Source: JASJGK01 sp033791585 | Lineage (GTDB): Bacteria; SAR324; XYD2-FULL-50-16 | Assembly: GCA_033791585.1 (NCBI GenBank) | Contig: JASJGK010000264.1 | Coordinates: 1 to 18,141, forward strand | Direction of reading: 5' to 3' | Length of the DNA: 18,141 nt | Shown: piece by piece, positions 15,556-18,141 of the stretch | Numbering within the stretch: the first letter of the stretch is position 1 | Layout: each line of letters begins with the position of its first letter | Position numbers and translations under genes: made by a program | Notes under the pieces: generated by a model | Databases searched by the model: none | Seen by the model: the letters and a program-made list of their open reading frames with translations, nothing else | Told to the model about the DNA's origin: nothing

Positions 15556-17226
15556 TTATGCTTTTGAAGGCACGTTTTGAGGCAAGTAATCTTCTTCCAT
15601 GTCTTCACGGCTATATTCGTAAGCACCGCGGTAAACAGTTGGAAGTGTCTCAAAGTTCCCGTGAGGCGCAGGTGAAGTGGCAACCCACTCCAAGCTGTTT
15701 GCCTTCCAAGGATTGTTTTCTGCTGGCTCACCATTTTTGATAGAACCAATGAAGTTCAATATAAATGGAACTTGGAACAAAATCATTACGATCAATGACA
15801 TTGTTGCGTAGATTCTTAAATCTTGCATTCCAGGTTGCATTAACTCAGGGAAGTGATTGTAGTCATAAATCTTACGATGCTGACCTGCAATCCCTAGGAT
15901 AAATAATGGGATGAAAATTCCGTTAAAAGGAATCGCTGTACCCCAGAAATGAATCTTTCCTAAAGTCTCACTGTACATCTTTCCAAAAATCTTTGGGTAC
16001 CAGTAGTAGATCGCGGCAAACATACCGAAGAATACTGTAGGCATTAAGGTGTAATGGAAGTGAGCAACAACGAAAGTGTTGTCGTGGAAATAAATATCCA
16101 AGCCACTTGAGCCTAGGAATAATCCTGTTAAACCACCAACTAGGAACTCGATAATGAAACCAAGGGCCCAAAGCATTGGAGTTGTAAACTCAATACTACC
16201 ACCGTAAAGGGTAGCAATGTAGCACATGTAGATTACACAAATTGGAAGTGAAATCATAATTGTAGTCACACTAAAGATAGTGGCCATTCGAGGGTCGATA
16301 CCAGCAATAAACTGGTGGTGAGCCCAAACAATCATGGATAAAACACCAGTCATGAAAGTTGTGTAGATAATTGTCTTGTAACCAAAAAGTTTCTTTCTAG
16401 AGAAAGTAGTAATGATCTCTGCAATAAATCCTAAACAAGGAAGAAGAAGAACATATACTTCAGGGTGACCGAAGAACCAGAATAAATGCTGGAACAAAAC
16501 TGGATCACCACCGCCAGAAGGTACATAAAAACTTGTGCCTAACTGCTGGTCAAAAAGCAACATGATCGCGCCAGCCACTAAAGGGCCTACTGAGAACATG
16601 AATAAAATAACTGCGATGTTGATCATCCAAATAACGATTGGAATGTCCATCATCTTCATACCTGGTGCACGACTGTTCATAGTCGTAGTCAGGAAGTTAA
16701 TACCACCAAGTAAGAATGCAATGATCTCTAAAGCTACTGCAAGTAACCATAAAGAACTACCCCAAGGGGTTAAGTTGTATTCTGCTCTTGCTGAAAGAGG
16801 GGGGTAAGAGGTCCAAGAACCACCAAAACCACCACCTGGTACGATGAAGCTAATAAATAGCACAATAGTACTGATCAAAAAGATCTGGTAAGATAAGCGA
16901 TTCAAGCGTGGGAATACCATATCATCACAACCAATCATCAGGGGAATAAGAATATTCCCGAAAGCTGCAATCAAAAGGGGCATTCCTACCCAGAAAATCA
17001 TAATAGTCGCATGGTTTGTGATCAATGCATTGTAGTTAGCTGGTGTTACAAGTCCCCATAAAGGTACTGATTCACCTGGCCAAGCCAATTGCATACGGAA
17101 CACATAAGCCATAAAGCCGCCAAAGGCAGCCATAATAAGACTGGTCCACATGTACTGTAGTCCGATGTACTTGTGATCCACTGGGAACAAGAACTTCTCG
17201 GAAAAAGTCATTTCGTGATGAGCCAT
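15556..17226 (-). CDS. coxA: Cytochrome c oxidase subunit I
   Basis: The catalytic haem-copper subunit reduces oxygen to water and pumps protons. The 556-residue protein has about 12 helices. Numbered from the chosen Met, haem a ligands are H72 (NHATIMIFW) and H391, haem a3 ligand H389 (VVAHFHY), and CuB ligands H254 (FFGHPEVY), H303 and H304 (WAHHQF). Y258 is the cross-linked Tyr and E256 the D-channel glutamate. The D-channel entry D102 (DDMVFPRLN) is present. The K-channel is not: where relatives read IPTGVK, this protein reads LPICVI, with I332 for Lys. GMPRR is AGQHRK. ATG 17226 is chosen because GGAG lies exactly 6 nt upstream (GGAGATGACAATG); earlier in-frame TTG and ATG would lie on or touch that site. 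The gap from coxB is 62 nt and holds a GCAA-loop hairpin. Confidence 0.95.
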   Translation of the reverse strand: MAHHEMTFSEKFLFPVDHKYIGLQYMWTSLIMAAFGGFMAYVFRMQLAWPGESVPLWGLVTPANYNALITNHATIMIFWVGMPLLIAAFGNILIPLMIGCDDMVFPRLNRLSYQIFLISTIVLFISFIVPGGGFGGSWTSYPPLSARAEYNLTPWGSSLWLLAVALEIIAFLLGGINFLTTTMNSRAPGMKMMDIPIVIWMINIAVILFMFSVGPLVAGAIMLLFDQQLGTSFYVPSGGGDPVLFQHLFWFFGHPEVYVLLLPCLGFIAEIITTFSRKKLFGYKTIIYTTFMTGVLSMIVWAHHQFIAGIDPRMATIFSVTTIMISLPICVIYMCYIATLYGGSIEFTTPMLWALGFIIEFLVGGLTGLFLGSSGLDIYFHDNTFVVAHFHYTLMPTVFFGMFAAIYYWYPKIFGKMYSETLGKIHFWGTAIPFNGIFIPLFILGIAGQHRKIYDYNHFPELMQPGMQDLRIYATMSLIVMILFQVPFILNFIGSIKNGEPAENNPWKANSLEWVATSPAPHGNFETLPTVYRGAYEYSREDMEEDYLPQNVPSKA

Positions 17227-17232
17227 TGTCAT

Positions 17233-17236
17233 CTCC
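17233..17236 (-). promoter_or_regulatory. Shine-Dalgarno site that decides the coxA start
   Basis: TTGGAGATGACAATG contains GGAG with 6-nt spacing to the ATG at 17226-17224. The in-frame ATG at 17232 directly abuts GGAG and the TTG at 17238 overlaps it, so both are poor starts. Confidence 0.75.
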
Positions 17237-17249
17237 AATATAAATTAGA

Positions 17250-17267
17250 TAGCAGGTTGCCCTGCTA
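17250..17267 (-). repeat. GCAA-tetraloop hairpin between coxB and coxA
   Basis: TAGCAGG-GCAA-CCTGCTA is a perfect 7-bp stem with a GNRA tetraloop. Just upstream on the transcript is TTTTTTTAAAAAAA (17270-17283), a perfect 14-base palindrome. No T run follows the GCAA stem, so mRNA stabilisation or processing is more likely than termination. Confidence 0.6.
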
Positions 17268-17288
17268 CGTTTTTTTAAAAAAAGTAAA

Positions 17289-18107
17289 TTACTCGGTTGC
17301 TGCTGTTTCTTCTGCCGCTGCTTCCATTGGTTCTTCCATTGGTTCAGCCTCGACTATTGGTGAGTTCGCAGAAACCCAGTTGCTATAATCTTCGTCAGTA
17401 TGAAGGATGATTTTCGAAGCCATGATACCATGACCAACACCACACATTTCTGTACATTGAATATCAAATGAAGCTGTTGCATCTGTATCAGCGCCTAATA
17501 AAGTGCCGTTATCACCTGCGTTTGCGTTCATTTTGTTTTTGATAGCCTTCATTTCACCAAATGGCATAGATTTAAACCATTGTGTAATAATTCGACCAGG
17601 AATTACATCCTGCTTAAGTCGAAAAATAGGGACTGAAAATGAATGAAGTACATCACTGCTTTCTAATTCAACGTGCACTGTCTTACCTGCTGGTATGTGT
17701 AACTCGTTGATGCTAGAAATATCGTCTTCTGTGCCAATCTGGCCGTCTTTACCTGGAGTTATATAAGTCCAAGCCCATTGCTGGCCAATCGCGCGTACTT
17801 TCATTTCTGCGGCTGGTAAGTTTTCTTTGATGTTCGCCCACACTGCGTGTGTCTTAACATCAATAACTAAGTCAAATAATACGAACAATGCTAATGTAGC
17901 ATATACAAAACTAAGCTCTTTTTTAGTCTCGCCTGTTACGTACTGCGCTTTTACACCTGGCTTGCGTACTCCTACTGCGATAAAATAAAGAATCACAGCT
18001 AATGAGACTACAAAGCCAAAAAGCATTAAATAGGTAATAAGATGTAGTAACTCATCCATACTACCGGCATAGGTACCGCCCTGAGGGGGCAAAATTCCAT
18101 AAAACAT
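17289..18107 (-). CDS. coxB: Cytochrome c oxidase subunit II (CuA)
   Basis: Subunit II accepts electrons from cytochrome c (or a complex III partner) through its binuclear CuA centre. The 272-residue protein has two membrane helices (about 18-46 and 66-88) and a periplasmic cupredoxin domain. The electron-entry segment is GQQWAWTY (W111, W113). All CuA ligands are present: H155, C218, E220, C222, H226 and M229 (CTEMCGVGHGIM). A loop PGKDGQIGTEDDI (about 118-130) lies between the first strands and looks like an acidic Asp-rich, possibly calcium-binding turn. The C-terminus is an acidic repeat, EPMEEPMEAAAEETAATE. No cleavable signal peptide or fused cytochrome c domain is seen, so it is not a caa3 fusion. 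GGGAGG lies 9 nt before the ATG. It is the first complete gene of the operon here. Confidence 0.95.
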   Translation of the reverse strand: MFYGILPPQGGTYAGSMDELLHLITYLMLFGFVVSLAVILYFIAVGVRKPGVKAQYVTGETKKELSFVYATLALFVLFDLVIDVKTHAVWANIKENLPAAEMKVRAIGQQWAWTYITPGKDGQIGTEDDISSINELHIPAGKTVHVELESSDVLHSFSVPIFRLKQDVIPGRIITQWFKSMPFGEMKAIKNKMNANAGDNGTLLGADTDATASFDIQCTEMCGVGHGIMASKIILHTDEDYSNWVSANSPIVEAEPMEEPMEAAAEETAATE

Positions 18108-18116
18108 AATTTGTTT

Positions 18117-18122
18117 CCTCCC
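18117..18122 (-). promoter_or_regulatory. coxB Shine-Dalgarno site
   Basis: GGGAGG lies 9 nt before the coxB ATG. Its first two bases also belong to the CCTTTTT-TAT-AAAAAGG hairpin at 18121-18137, so pairing could slightly reduce access. Confidence 0.75.
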
Positions 18123-18137
18123 TTTTTATAAAAAAGG
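18121..18137 (-). repeat. AT-rich hairpin upstream of coxB
   Basis: CCTTTTT-TAT-AAAAAGG is a perfect 7-bp inverted repeat. It is preceded at the very edge by TAA (18141-18139), which could be the stop of an upstream gene not visible here. It may be a weak terminator remnant or an intercistronic stem. Confidence 0.4.
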
Positions 18138-18141
18138 CTTA

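Noticed and set aside
17227..17238. Earlier coxA starts at TTG 17238 or ATG 17232
   Set aside because: They coincide with or directly abut the GGAG ribosome site. ATG 17226 has ideal 6-nt spacing.

Overview
The window reads as a chromosomal, housekeeping stretch of a Gram-negative, aerobically respiring bacterium of moderate-to-low G+C. The RpoB and RpoC proteins are proteobacteria-like. The cytochrome oxidase resembles, from memory, the A-family oxidases that accompany alternative complex III in deltaproteobacterial and Bdellovibrio-type lineages. I infer a Bdellovibrionota/Deltaproteobacteria-type host and cannot name a species. All recognised genes lie on the minus strand, so transcription runs from high to low coordinates. 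I see no tRNA, rRNA, CRISPR array, insertion sequence or prophage.

Region 1 (18141 to about 14354): an aa3-type cytochrome c oxidase operon coxB-coxA-coxC-subunit IV with good Shine-Dalgarno sites, two intercistronic hairpins, and a strong intrinsic terminator at 14354-14398.

Region 2 (about 14325 to 13390): a second transcription unit with its own sigma70-like promoter. It encodes a divergent second subunit III-like membrane protein and a 72-residue membrane protein with an ACSVC motif.

Region 3 (13409 to 13046): 364 bases without a convincing gene. It holds a weak terminator hairpin, a strong TTGACA/AATAAT promoter overlapped by a CTTGAC/GTCAAG dyad, and a leader of about 230 nt with further palindromes, all upstream of rpoB.

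Region 4 (13045 to 1): rpoB, rpoC, ilvB, ilvH, lepA and a truncated phosphotransferase gene. Gaps are short or negative, with no terminator or obvious internal promoter, so this looks like one long unit joining RNA polymerase, branched-chain amino acid synthesis and the translation factor EF4. The usual rplJ-rplL genes are absent upstream of rpoB.

Main surprises: lepA carries a one-base frameshift near its 3' end, with the lost C-terminus intact in another frame. CoxA lacks the K-channel lysine of A-family oxidases. The acetolactate synthase large subunit has Leu where most anabolic enzymes have a substrate-selecting Trp. The rpoB promoter/leader and the second subunit III/ACSVC pair look like unusual regulatory and assembly modules. 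I see no clear new defence or mobile system.
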